A stretch of DNA of 64,000 nucleotides, taken from the NCBI GenBank assembly GCA_015680685.1, contig MNCI01037953.1:1448774-1512773 (forward strand). Direction: 5' to 3'. The notes under the pieces are model-generated. The model worked only from the letters and a program-made list of their open reading frames with translations, was not told where the DNA came from and did not search any database. Below, one piece after another: positions 21,510-31,860 of the stretch (its first letter is position 1; each line of letters starts with the position of its first letter). Position numbers and translations under genes: made by a program. This stretch comes from Gnetum montanum (taxonomy: Eukaryota > Streptophyta > Gnetopsida > Gnetales > Gnetaceae).

Positions 21510-24500
21510 ATCACACCATCCCTAGTGGTGGTGGTTCTAACAGACTTTCACTAGCCCCTGGCGCATGTGGCGGTGGTTGCGTGAATGATGGTTTCCCCGT
21601 AGCAACTACAACTTCCGAAGGTAACCGAAAAGCCTCCAAGAGAGCCCTCATTTTCTCTTCCTTACTTATGGGATCATTCACTATCCAAGCAGCTTCACCA
21701 ATGTGTGCCGGGATTGGAACCTCCCAAGGGCATGGAATTGCAGGGAAGAGTTCTTTCATATTGACAAACTAAGCCGCAAACTATTTTCATTCGATGTTGA
21801 ATGCTCAGATTGATGTCCGCAGCTGCTGGTAGTCATTCATTCATTGGGCCAAGTTCTCAGTGACCTCACGTTGCCCTTCAAAATGCGTGTGGAAAACCTC
21901 GAGTTCCACAGTTGTTTCCAATTTTTGTTTTCTCACTTTATGCACTTGGAACTCGCCCTCGGATAAAGAATATGAGGTGGCCACTTGCTTTTCTAGGTCA
22001 TAATATGGTATTATAGCTGTTAGCATAGCCAGGTTTGCATAGAGAAGGTTGGCCAACTTTATGTACTTTGTCATTTCTTCAATCTAGAGTTCCTTGAGGT
22101 GGATTTTAGCCTGGTTGTAGGCATTCAACCCATCAAAGATGGGTTGCCACACCTTGCCTCCTTCTTGGAGCTACTAGAGCGCTTAGTTCAATTTGGCCTT
22201 GGCGACTTGAATATGCTTTTCATTTACTTCTTTCTGCAATCCCACTTGGTCCTTGTAATGATTTTTAACTTTCTCAAACTTAAGGGCTTCACTTTTCCAA
22301 GTCGTGATTTCGATGGCTGATTTTTATCACAAGGCATGAACCTCCTCCATAGACAAATTTCGATTTTCAGTGGCTAACCTCCTCACATCAGCATTCACCC
22401 TAGCTAGCTCTTCTTTCTATTGGTGGATAAATCATTCCATGTGCTGATTTTCATCACCAACATTGCGTAGGCTATGAACTTCCATGGTCAACCTGACATT
22501 CTCCTAGAAAACATCTGTCAAGTTCTTATTTAGATGATATGCACGAACGTCTTCCAAATACTTATCAAAGATCGCTGACTCTCACTCATTCTCAACTATC
22601 TGGAGTTTGACTTGAAGCTATTGAAAAGCTTCATCTCTGGTGAGTTCACAGTTGAGAAAAGCTGGATCGAAAAGTTAGACCCTTAATTGGGCAACTTTTG
22701 TTGCCATGCGTTGAAAATTGGCTTGAGCAACTTCGAGTTGCCCTCCAAGATGAGGCTCTTACCCCTTGCCGAGAGCAGCTTTGACTAGGTTGCAGTGATG
22801 TTATTTGGAAGATCAAGGACATTCAAAAGTTGTTGCCCAGTTCCCACCAATTGGTCCAATAGTTCTTCATGTTGGGTTTCATCGATCCTACTACGTGAAG
22901 TCCCGGCAGATGCCTGTACATCTTCAAGTCCATGTACATCTGGTACAGATGCTACCAGTGCATTAAGGACCATAGCAATCATGTCAACAACCACTTCAGC
23001 CGCAATCTCCTGTCCCTATTGCTACATCACCAGGACTGTTGCCCCCTCTCCATCCTCCAAGTGTACTGAAAAAGTAGCAGCATTTCCTGAAATTTCAAGA
23101 AATAACTATTGCGTGGATACCATTACTTCTCGGACACTAGGATCAGTTCTTGCGAGTACTTGTGTTTAGGCGATAGAGAACATTAGCCCTACTCTTTCTA
23201 GCAGACTTATTGATCGAGCGACTTGCTCCAAGTGGCTTATTGCAGGGTGATAGACTGAAGGGTCCACCAGTCCCTTTAGATTGCTCTTGTTGGCTCAAGA
23301 GCGATTATCGGATTTTACGTATAAGTTCTGCGATGCTTTGCAAACCCGACCCCATTATTTGCACAAGTGGTGGAGGTGGTTGCTACTCTTCCTCAGTTTG
23401 AATATGGCCAGAGTCTTTTCTTTCATCATTTCCCACCATGAGGCAATCGGGGCTTGCCGAAGTGTATCATTGGTGTATTGTGCTATCCCTGCCCATTTGC
23501 CTAATTTCTTGATTAAGCAGGGAAAGGATAGAGCCCACCTTTCACATTCTCTTTCAGCGAATCTTTGCTCAATCTCTAAAAACAACAATTGTGGAAGGCT
23601 CATTGGGATTTTTCTGCTTAGAGTGGCACACACATGAGTAGAGAAGATAATGATCTTGCTAGGTTTCACCATTGGGTTTAGGTGGTAAGATGCAATTTTT
23701 GAATATACCCTCTCCGCGATGGTCAAAGTGTCTAACTCTTTGCTATCCACCCCATAGCACCACCTGATCCACTCCCCTTTTACCTTGGGATTTTCTTGGT
23801 TAGGGATCTCTGCCACATCAGCTTCGGTCTCAGGCAACCCCAAAGCTTGTGCCATCACTTTTGTAGAGTAAAAGACATAGATGTCCTTGATTCTTACTCT
23901 AGACCTCAGCTGCCAATTTGTCCAGAAGAGATAAGTCTCTCCTAAATACCATTCACCACTGGATGTGATGATTGGCCATATAGGAGAGTTTTGCAATTTG
24001 AGCTTCACCTCTTTTGGTGCATTCTCAAGAAATGGTCCAAAGTTCAACTCTTGCAAGACCATTCATTACACCTCCCTTGGCCTGATAACATTAAGACATG
24101 ACTGGGTAAAGGTGACATCAAGCCATGGCGCTATCGCTAGAGTCTCATTCCCTTGAGATTTTTCATTGGGAATTTCCTCTTCAAGAATTTTATGAACAGA
24201 TTCCACATCAAGCCCTTCACAAAGGGGGCCAGTTACATGGGAGCCCTCCACGTACTCTGGGTGCTGCNTAAGACATGACTGGGTAAAGATGACATCAAGC
24301 CATGGCGCTATCGCTAGAGTCTCATTCCCTTGAGATTTTTCATTGGGAATTTCCTCTTCAAGAATTTTATGAACAGATTCCACATCAAGCCCTTCACAAA
24401 GGGGGCCAGTTACATGGGAGCCCTCCACGTACTCTGGGTGCTGCACACCTCATCCTCTTCCCGTTCATGGTCGCTTGTCCCTTAGTTGTGATGGTCCTTC

Positions 24501-24530
24501 TCCCCTTGGATGCCTTGGTTTCAATGCCAT
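21510..24530 (-). pseudogene. Extra ORF of element II (plant-transposon-protein-like with coiled coil)
   Basis: The probable start is the ATG at 24530-24528, followed by a basic, Arg-rich N-terminus. The best open part is 24062-23355 (235 residues), with 'WYLGETYLFWTNWQLRSRV', 'VFYSTKVMAQALGLPE' and 'WIRWCYGV'. Its general pattern resembles the extra proteins annotated as 'putative plant transposon protein'. From about 22990 to 21760 the frame becomes Glu/Lys-rich with heptad-like spacing ('ADVRRLATENRNLSMEEV', 'EGEFQVHKVRKQKLETTVE'), so a coiled coil is likely. Stops occur, and 176 bases are duplicated around an N at 24268. The role is unknown; I do not call it an envelope protein because no signal peptide or membrane segment is visible. 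Confidence 0.6.
24092..24444. repeat. 176-bp tandem duplication around an undetermined base
   Basis: 24092-24267 and 24269-24444 differ at about one position (ggtgacatc versus gatgacatc), with a single N at 24268 exactly between them. The identity is far higher than for any other repeat here, so a contig-join artefact is likely. Confidence 0.85.
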
Positions 24531-24544
24531 TTGCAATCAAACAT

Positions 24545-24795
24545 AATCACTAATTAAATTGTGCACAAGTTGCTCAAAATGGCCTTCATACACCTTCTCA
24601 GTTTGACTAAGTTATGGTGTTGGCACGTGCATCCTATTAAATTTCTCAGAGTATTAGTGGATGGGTTAGAACTAAAAATAATAAGGCATGAGTTGGAGTT
24701 GGAGTTTAAACTATTGTTTTTGTTTCTTCCCTTAAGAGATGTTAATTCTTTATTGATTTTAATTATGAGTAATTAATTCATTTCAATAGACCTCA
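24545..24795. other. Leader region upstream of the element II extra ORF
   Basis: No gene. On the - strand it lies between the internal purine-tract copy and the extra ORF start. It is AT-rich with no clear motif. Confidence 0.4.
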
Positions 24796-24815
24796 CCCCC
24801 CCTGCCCCCATGACT
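24796..24815 (-). other. Internal purine-tract-like copy (element II)
   Basis: On the - strand 'cagtcatgggggcagggggg' repeats the motif before the 3' LTR and is followed by 'tgagg', the way the element I 3' LTR begins. No full LTR follows, only the extra ORF leader. Confidence 0.5.
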
Positions 24816-24949
24816 GAGAACATACCTCTGGTTGCTAAAGAGGGGAAGGATGGGTTGAGTAGGATGCATGGTAGACAACGTAAGTGCTTGGAAGAAGAGG
24901 TGTGGCAAAAAAAATGAAAAATCTCCCCCCCCCCCCCAATTTGTTTGCA

Positions 24950-25080
24950 AAATGAGCCAAAATTTAATGCTTAATGGGGGTATATATAGAGTTTTGGTGC
25001 TGCATTGACGGGGTTGCGTATACATAGGGGACTACGTATATGGGGCCGCGTTGATGCAGGTTGTTGTGCACATTGACCAA
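24950..25080 (-). promoter_or_regulatory. LTR-like internal promoter upstream of the extra ORF
   Basis: On the - strand the words 'cgcggccccatatacg' and 'cctatgtatacgc' form an inverted repeat like that of the element II U3, followed by the TATA box 'ctctatatataccc' (24990-24980). A run of 13 G (24937-24925) comes just downstream. The extra ORF starts about 450 bases later. It could drive a separate transcript of that ORF. Confidence 0.5.
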
Positions 25081-25539
25081 CATTGACCAACCAAATAAAA
25101 GCCCTAAAAATGGATTTAAAACGCCAAATTGGGATGATTGAAGAACTTGAGAGACTAGGAACTTGGCTGAGAGAAAGAGGAAGGTAAGTGGGGTGAAAAA
25201 GGGAGTCAAAAGTAGGAGAATGTTGTGAGAAAGAACACCACAGAGAAGAAATCGAGTAATGGGTATCATGAAAACAATCAACCAAAAAAATTAAGAGGAT
25301 GGGAGACTAACAAATGAGACCAGGGATATGCATGTAGGTCCTCCCCATAGTAGGTAGTAGCCGTAGTAGCCCTTGCATATCGTCAACACTAGAGTCTGTG
25401 GGCCCCAAAGTCAAGGAATGATGATTGCAAGTTTATACTCTCATCCATGAGAACCTATCGAAGCATTAGGATTTCATGGAAATCACCAAAAACTATCAAA
25501 ACATAAGACAGGCAGTGAGGTGAGTCATGGAGAGAAATC

Positions 25540-26050
25540 GGTCACATGAAACCCCATGTGAAGTTATGGTTAAGTGACCTGGTAGGACCTTTCCCAAGTT
25601 CAGACCCAAAACCAACCACATACAGTGATATCATAGAAACATGTAAAGACCCGTCCACCCTCAAGAGTACAAGAATGCACCCATAGGGAACCACCACTCC
25701 AACATGCATGAAAGGAAGGAAGTGAAACAGGACTAAGTTAGAGGGGATGAAGAAAGTCCCATAACTAGTGCTTCTGGCCTGTGAGAGGCAGTCTAAGGGG
25801 TGTGCTTTGAATTCCCACTGTTGGCGACCGTTTGGGACGTGACCACCAATGAGTGTCCTCGAATAAGATTTAGGTGCTTGCTGGTCTCTGGCAACACCAA
25901 GGCCCAGATACCTCCAAATAGACTCAGTAGTTAATGTGAGTATGTGTGTGTGCTGTTGCGGTGTGCGGTTGTGAAAAATGAAACGATTGCATTGTGTGTA
26001 AACTATAAATGACTTATCATAAAGAGATTCAGCCAACTTTGCCAAGTACT
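25540..26050 (-). other. Non-coding 3' region shared with element I
   Basis: The words 'ttcaaagcacacccctta' and 'agaagcactagttatggga' match element I near 9884-9940, showing this is ordinary element sequence. A 167-residue open frame at 26045-25542 has no recognisable domain and is probably fortuitous. Confidence 0.5.
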
Positions 26051-26074
26051 ATGAGTTATTGAGAGTTCCTATTT

Positions 26075-26270
26075 TGTTCAATTGCCTAGTATCTTCATTC
26101 AGTTGCCAAGTGTCTTCATTCAGTTGCCAAGTGATCACCATGGAGATAAAAAAGTTGTAGTTGACAAGTGTCCCATTTAGTTGACAAGTGGCCATTGTGG
26201 AGATAAAGAGGTTGTAGTTGACAAGTGGCCTTTGTGGTGGTTATAACCACCATTTCAATTGACAAGTGTT
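26075..26270 (+). repeat. Degenerate AGTTG(A/C)CAAGTG repeats
   Basis: 'cagttgccaagtg' or 'agttgacaagtg' occurs at least six times, some within a longer unit containing 'tggagataaa' and 'aggttgtagttgacaagtgg'. It lies at the edge of the foreign insert in element II. Confidence 0.65.
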
Positions 26271-26279
26271 CAATTCACA

Positions 26280-26815
26280 TGGGACTTTGAACAATTGTTG
26301 CACAAATTCCCTTTTTACATCATAAAATATTTTATTGTTATTTACATCATAGTAGTAGAGATAATGACCATGGATTTGATGTATACATGGATGGGTTAAT
26401 ATATAAATATATATGTAAGTGTGTACAACCGAATGCATAAATGGAGTGGCACACTCACATTTTCAACACAAAGCGAATGTCACGTTATGTAGATTATAGT
26501 TTAATCATGTAGATAGTATATAGTTTATAGTGTCAACACATAGCATTGCTTGTCGTTATGTAGTTTGTGTTGTGGTCATCGCAGTCCAGGTTCAACATGA
26601 AGATGCCATTGGTGAGTCCAGGTTCCTACTTTTTCTTTTCTGCTGCCATAGTCTTGCCTTGGCAAACTTTTTGGTGGCCAAATCTCTTGTTGGTTCTAGA
26701 TTTTAATCATTTTTGCAACAAGACCTAAGATGTCCTGATAACCCTTGATGGAAACTTCTTGAGCAAGAAACGGGGAATTCTCTAGAGAATGAGGCTCCAT
26801 TATTGTTGTAAGTTG
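26280..26815. other. AT-rich part of the element II insert
   Basis: No gene is recognised. It includes short TA runs near 26400 and 'gtagtttgtgttgtggtcatc'-like phrases. It lies within the stretch absent from element I. Confidence 0.4.
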
Positions 26816-27235
26816 CTTGCTACCGCCGCAGCGAAAAATTTGCTTCTGTGGACAGATCCACCATCGAATCCAAAGAAATCCTAGCAAGCACATCCTCGCG
26901 AGGCCGTGCGCCAAAAAATGGATCAACCCTAACCCTAGCAGAAATGGCTGACCGCGTAGCATCATTTTGCAAGTTTTTCTTGCTTTCGCCTTCGACGCCA
27001 CCTACAACATTTTTTTTGGCCACCGTGCCAATCTTGAACTCTGTCAGCTCACGAAACTGGTGTAGGAAGAGGATCGTGTCGTCAGTCAAAAATAACAGGC
27101 ACTGTTGGTCTGTTCAGAAAATGGCCGACATTATGCAGATTTCTTGTGAGAACCGTCACAGAACCGCAACGTGGATCTGGATCAAACATAGTGATTCAAC
27201 ACATGAACATCATTTTTGCTTCCGATTTTAAGCAC
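26816..27235 (-). pseudogene. GC-richer fragment of unknown origin in the insert
   Basis: On the - strand an open frame of 89 residues (27089-26820) reads 'FLHQFRELTEFKIGTVAKK' near its start. Base composition is richer in G and C than the element around it, as for a host gene exon or 5' leader. I do not recognise the protein. It directly follows the xanthine dehydrogenase fragment on the same strand, so both may have been captured together. Confidence 0.35.
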
Positions 27236-27339
27236 AGAAAATCCTTGTTTCTTCTCTACTCCTCCTGATATTTTCTTTGTTTTGCTTTGTTCTGTGTAAT
27301 ATTTTTCTTCTGGCGGTAGTTTTGCGTAGGGTTTTAGTG

Positions 27340-27850
27340 GTTTCTGTCTCACCGTTCATATTTTTAACTTCCTGCCAACATTCACAAGGCTTTCCTGTTG
27401 AAGGGAAAATGAACATTGAATGTTCTAAAACTCCTGAACTATTTTTAATATACAAACTATTATCAGTCTTAACGCATCAAGGATTGGTCTGTAGCCTGTG
27501 CAACGACACAAGTTTCTTGCAAGACAATCTTCAATTTGACCCTGTTTAGGTGGGCTCTTAGAAGACCTTAATATGGTATACATGGACATTACAAAATATG
27601 GTGTGTAGAATCCACATTGAGATCCATGAGATTTAGCCAATAGTTCCTGGATAGGATGAAGCTTTTTTTGATTTCCTACACCCTCCACAGTAATTACATG
27701 CATTCCCTCTATAGAGTACAATGGATCCAAACATGCATTGACAACTCGATGTATTGATTTTTGTTTCTCTAGATCATAATGAGACAAAAGAATAGTGCAT
27801 GCTCCACAACCACCTTCTCCATAGCCAAGTTTTGTACCAGTGAGTCCTAA
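27340..27850 (-). pseudogene. XDH: Xanthine dehydrogenase N-terminal 2Fe-2S fragment
   Basis: Starting at 27850 the - strand reads '[20 protein letters not shown]', then '[17 protein letters not shown]', '[20 protein letters not shown]', '[12 protein letters not shown]' and, after one frameshift near 27460, 'FIFPSTGKPCECW'. This is the order of the two 2Fe-2S domains of plant xanthine dehydrogenase (roughly residues 45-185), a cytosolic or peroxisomal molybdo-flavoenzyme of purine breakdown. Two cluster-binding Cys have become Tyr (LGY for LGC, CGFYTP for CGFCTP), so it cannot bind both clusters. No intron interrupts it, which suggests a cDNA source. It follows, rather than precedes, a later part of the same protein. 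Confidence 0.88.
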
Positions 27851-28375
27851 ACTTGAAGCTTTGCTGAAAAATGAGCAACTAGAAGACCCACTCCTGTTCC
27901 ATCATGCCAATTCCATAAGATGGCATCCTTTCATAAGGAGTCACTGCAGACTTGTAGGAATCGGGAATATCAAGATGTACCTTTTCAAACACCCAAAGAT
28001 CACCCAAAGATAGAATTTGAAAAGGAAACTCAACATCAATGATTTCCTGAATTTAACCATGCCACCAGGAGCGTCATTTGTTTTTATCAAAACATCTTGT
28101 TGTAGCACCTTGAAAGCATTCTCAAAAGCATCAAATGTCCATGGCTTCCCAATAAGAAACTCTCATGTCTTTGTTGTAGATAAAGTAACTAGGGCTACCC
28201 CACCATAAGCTAGAGAAATATCTACAATTGATGCACCATTTGCTTTTGACTCCAGATAAACTCTCATGCTAGCATTCACAATTGCAATGTCATCATCCCT
28301 TCGATGAGCTTGTTTAAATTCCTTCACATATTCATGCTTTCTAGTAAATGGTAGGAATAATTTCTCCTTTGTTTA
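27851..28375 (-). pseudogene. XDH: Xanthine dehydrogenase FAD-domain/hinge fragment
   Basis: On the - strand from about 28375 it reads 'VDLNKGE', 'FLPFTRKHEYVKEFKQAH', 'RRDDDIAIVNASMRVYLES', 'SLAYGGVA', 'EFLIGKPW', 'APGGMVKFRKSLMLSFLF', 'SAVTPYERMPSYG' and '[19 protein letters not shown]'. These match in order the end of the FAD domain and the start of the molybdenum domain of plant xanthine dehydrogenase. It stops at 27853 and runs straight into the 2Fe-2S fragment, so the natural order is swapped. At least two frameshifts and a stop occur. No introns are visible. Confidence 0.85.
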
Positions 28376-29210
28376 AATCAACCTGTTTCATGAAATGGCC
28401 AAAATGTGCCAACACCCACATAGTAATGATTTTATTTTTTTTATTTTTATTTTGTGGGAACCACACCATGCAAATACCCATGCTTGATTACATGCATTTG
28501 ACCAAGGGGTGCTCTTTGAATCCTCATGTTTTTTTTGTTGTTTTTGCGATGAGGACCACACCATGCAAGGTCAAATTGCCAAGGAGCTTCCTTGTGGAAA
28601 AGAACTTGGAGTGGCAAGAAATCCATGAGGATACTCCCACAACCCAAGGGACAGAAAGGTATGACGAATGGTACATTCCCCTTGAAGTCACACCTGATTC
28701 AAACCATTGGGTCATCCCCGAGTCTCAGAACTACACAAGTCACACATTAATTAAAATGTTTTTAAGTGAAGGGGGTTTGCATGTTTCCAAAGGGAGGAAA
28801 ACCATGGAGTGGATGAATGGGTGGATGATGTGGAGTCACTGTCGATTGTATGAGATGAAAGTAGATGTAAATTCCAAGAACAACAATGCGAGGGCGAGAG
28901 TGAGATAAAAAAGGTGGACCATTTCACGCAACCCATCGCAACAAAAACCAACCGCACCACATAGCTGATGACAATAAGAATATTTATTAGCAACCAACTA
29001 GAAATTAAACACACACACACACATAAATAAGCAACAAAGAAATGAAAAAGTAATTAAAGAAAGAAAAATTTAGTAAAAATTGGGAAACGTATGAATGATG
29101 TTGAAAAACAAAAAAGTGTAAAAAAAAAAGTGTCAAAAACAATAAGGAGCTTAGTAGAATGGATCAGCATGGAGGACAGTCCTCCCCACAACTAGGCTGG
29201 AAGGAGGAGA
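28376..29210. other. Insert between integrase end and xanthine dehydrogenase fragments
   Basis: The + strand has a 186-residue open frame at 28348-28908, but its first third overlaps the xanthine dehydrogenase fragment in antisense and no domain is recognised. The phrase 'ccacaccatgcaa' occurs twice (about 28459 and 28557). Purine-rich low complexity fills 29000-29140, including a short CA run at 29010. Confidence 0.4.
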
Positions 29211-29214
29211 CTCA

Positions 29215-30590
29215 AAAAATCGAATGAGGCTGTCCCTGTGATGATAAGGCGATAGCACTACTTTGATGGAGTTCACGGAAAGGTTTTAATTGTTTCCTAC
29301 TAACCAACTATGTTCTTGTGGGGTCCTCAGGTTTGTGTATGAGCAAGGCCCCGGATGGGAAGGTTTCGGAGACAATTTAAGGTCCTTCCCATAGTGTTTG
29401 AAACTTGGTCGGTTGCGGTACATGTGTGGGGTTCTAGTGAAGTACCTTATCTCCACATCTAAATGTTACCTTCCAAATCCTTAGATCATGATGTTTTTTA
29501 TTGTAGGCCTTATGTATCTCATTTGATGACAGAGCCACTAATTGATTCTCATCTAGCACACTTAGGTTGATAAGTCGTTCACGTTGTGCTAGTGGTAGGT
29601 CAAGATCCAAGTTGCAGGCTGTAGATAGTGTCCAGAGTTCTGTCTGGATTGGAAGTTTTGGTAGCTTACCATACACTAACTCATAGGGAGAGTAACATAT
29701 AGGAAGTTTCCAAGTGGAGCGATAGGCCTAGAGGGCATTGTTAAGTTTGGTGCTCCAATCCCTCCTATATTTACTGATGGTTCGAGTAAGGATTTTGGTG
29801 ATCTCCCTATTGGTGACTTTAGCTTGCCCATTGGCTTGGGGGTGATAAGGTGTTGTAAATTTATGGGTAACCCCCAAGTGTTGCATAAGTTTACGAAAGG
29901 TGGTGCCCGTGAAATGCATTCCATTATCTAAGATGAGTGCATGTGGCACTCCAAACCTATTTACGATTTACTGTTGGAAAAATCATGTGATGGTGTTTGA
30001 GGAATAGTCGATGACGGCTGCCGCCTCTACCCACTTTGTGCAGTAGTCCACAATGATGATGATGTACACCTTCCTGTTGGACAGGGGTGTGATGGGACCC
30101 ATGAAGTCGATGCCCCAGATGTCGATGGGCTCCAATGGTTGGATCCACTATTGAGGTCCCTCCATTCGTGCAGTCATCCCACTGTCTCTCTAGCATCGTT
30201 CACAAGAGTGGGTGAACCATTGTGCATCCCTGAAAATTATAGGCCAGTAATATCTTGCAAGCAGGATCTTAATGGTCATGCCTTGTCCAACATAGTGGCC
30301 CCCACTAGGGCCCTCGTGAGCATCTTGGAGAACATGTAGTGTATCATCATTAGGGACACACCATCGAACTAGGCCATCTACACACACCTTATAAAGATGG
30401 CCATTGATTTCCATGAAGCGCTTGGCCTTATGGAGAAACTGTTTTTCTGTCGATGATCCCACTCCTTTGGAAATTCCTAGGTTGTAACATAAGTGAGGAT
30501 GTGGCTGAACCAAGGTGATTCTTTGGGTACCTGCATATCGATCTCTCCCGTGAAGAGGAGTTCATTTGGAAATTGGTCAGAGAGTGGCTT
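29215..30590 (-). pseudogene. Integrase of element II
   Basis: On the - strand the zinc-binding region ends in 'QWFTHSCERC' (30190). The core has 'DIWGIDFMGPITP', 'LILDNGMHFTG' and 'PQANGQAKVTNREI'. The third catalytic acid, Glu in element I ('GQAEVTNREI'), is Lys here. The C-terminal part ('SPYELVYGKLPKL', 'GDKVLH') runs on to about 29215. Several stops break it (for example near 30185 and 29960). Confidence 0.85.
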
Positions 30591-30599
30591 CTCCTCTTC

Positions 30600-31190
30600 T
30601 GCATTATCCCATTGCAACCGAGACAAGTGGTCAGCAACCACATTCTCGGTTCCCTTCTGGTCTACCATAGTGAGGTCAAATTCTAGAAGAATCACTAGCC
30701 ACCATATGATACGAGGGCTCATCATTGGTTTGTTCATCATGAACCGAATGGCACTGTGGTTTGTATGCACGAACACCTTGTCCCTGAGCACATAGTGTCA
30801 GAATTTTTCCAAGGCAAACACCACCGCCATCAACTCGTTTTTGGTGGTGGTGTAGTTAAGCTGAGCACCCACAATGCTATGTCTTGCAAAGTGAATATAG
30901 TATGGGCATTTTTGGTCATCCCACTATGTAAGCACAGTTCCCAATGCATATTTGGATGCATTCATCATAATGTGGAAGAGCCTAGACCAATCATGTGCCT
31001 ATAGAACTGGAGTCTCTATGAGTTTCTATTTAAGTTTTTGGAATGCAAATTCACATTCCCTAGTCCAGACGAACAGAGCATCTTTCTTCATGAGTTCCAC
31101 CAACGGCTTGGCGATTTTCAAAAAAAATTTGATGAAGCGCTGGTAGTAACCAGTGTGGCCAAGGAATGACCAAACATCTTTTACAGTGCT
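30600..31190 (-). pseudogene. RNase H of element II
   Basis: On the - strand 'FHIMMNASKYALGTVLT' replaces the usual D-A-S active-site start with N-A-S, then 'GAQLNYTTTKNELMAVVFAL' with the catalytic Glu, 'VFVHTNHSAIRFMMNKP' and 'TENVVADHLSRL' with the last Asp. Only one RNase H is present, unlike Z. A few stops interrupt the frame. Confidence 0.8.
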
Positions 31191-31199
31191 TGGTTACCT

Positions 31200-31860
31200 G
31201 GTGATTCCTTATATGACCTTAATTTTTTTAGGGTCCAGGCTAATCCCTATTTGTGAAATTCAATGCCCTAGCACAATGCCCTCTTGGACCATTAAGTGGC
31301 TTTTCTACCAGTTGAGCCGTAGATTAGTTTCCACACATCTTTTCAGAACTTGCTCAAGGTGGTCCAAGGCTTGATCAAATGTGGATTCATAGGTAAAAAA
31401 GTCATCCATGAAGACTTCTACCCCATTGCTAATTTGCTGCTCGAAGATGCTGAGGAAAAGTCATTGGAAAGTGGTAGGCACATTACACAGGCCAAAGGGC
31501 ATCTTTTTGTATGCAAAAGTTCCCTAGGGACTTGTGAAGGTTATCTTGGCCTGGTCTTCTGGTGCAAATTGGATTTGGTTACAGCCACTATAACCATCCA
31601 AAAAGCTATAATAACGATGCTCCGCAATGGTATCCAACACTTGGTCCACAAATGGGAGCGGGAAGTGATCTTTGAAGGTAGCCATGTTGAGCAATCGAAA
31701 ATCTATACAGACCCTCCATTTGCCACCCTTCTTTGGCACAATAACAAGTGGGCTAATCCATTTTCTATTAGCAATAGAGTATATGAACCATGCTTTTAGT
31801 AACTGCTCAATTTCATTGTAGATGACCTGCTTCATTGGGGTTCAATCACCTTTGCGGTTG
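31200..31860 (-). pseudogene. Reverse transcriptase of element II
   Basis: The open piece 31835-31524 has 'WISPLVIVPKKGGKWRVCID', 'HFPLPFVDQVLD' and 'YYSFLDGYSGCNQI'. Beyond a stop the frame continues with 'KMPFGLCNVPTTFQ' and the active site 'EVFMDDFF'. FMDDF in place of YMDD/YVDD is a conservative variant common in this branch. It copies the element RNA into DNA in the cytoplasmic particle. Stops at about 31523 and others make it inactive. Confidence 0.85.

Noticed and set aside
22795-23637. Plus-strand frames of 118-124 residues
   Set aside because: They are antisense to the element II extra ORF, whose own strand shows the recognisable domain and coiled-coil pattern.
21510-24530. Retroviral-type envelope gene in element II
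   Set aside because: The position after integrase would fit, but no signal peptide, membrane anchor or Cys-rich ectodomain is visible.
24964-25285. Two overlapping frames of about 105 residues on the - strand
   Set aside because: They cover the LTR-like promoter and its flank in two frames at once; no domain is recognisable.
26848-27231. 127-residue plus-strand frame
   Set aside because: It is antisense to the unidentified fragment and xanthine dehydrogenase strand and has no recognisable domain.
27340-28375. A functional xanthine dehydrogenase gene
   Set aside because: Only two segments remain, in swapped order, with frameshifts and two lost cluster cysteines.
30493-31799. Plus-strand frames of 100-149 residues
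   Set aside because: They are antisense shadows of element II RNase H and RT.
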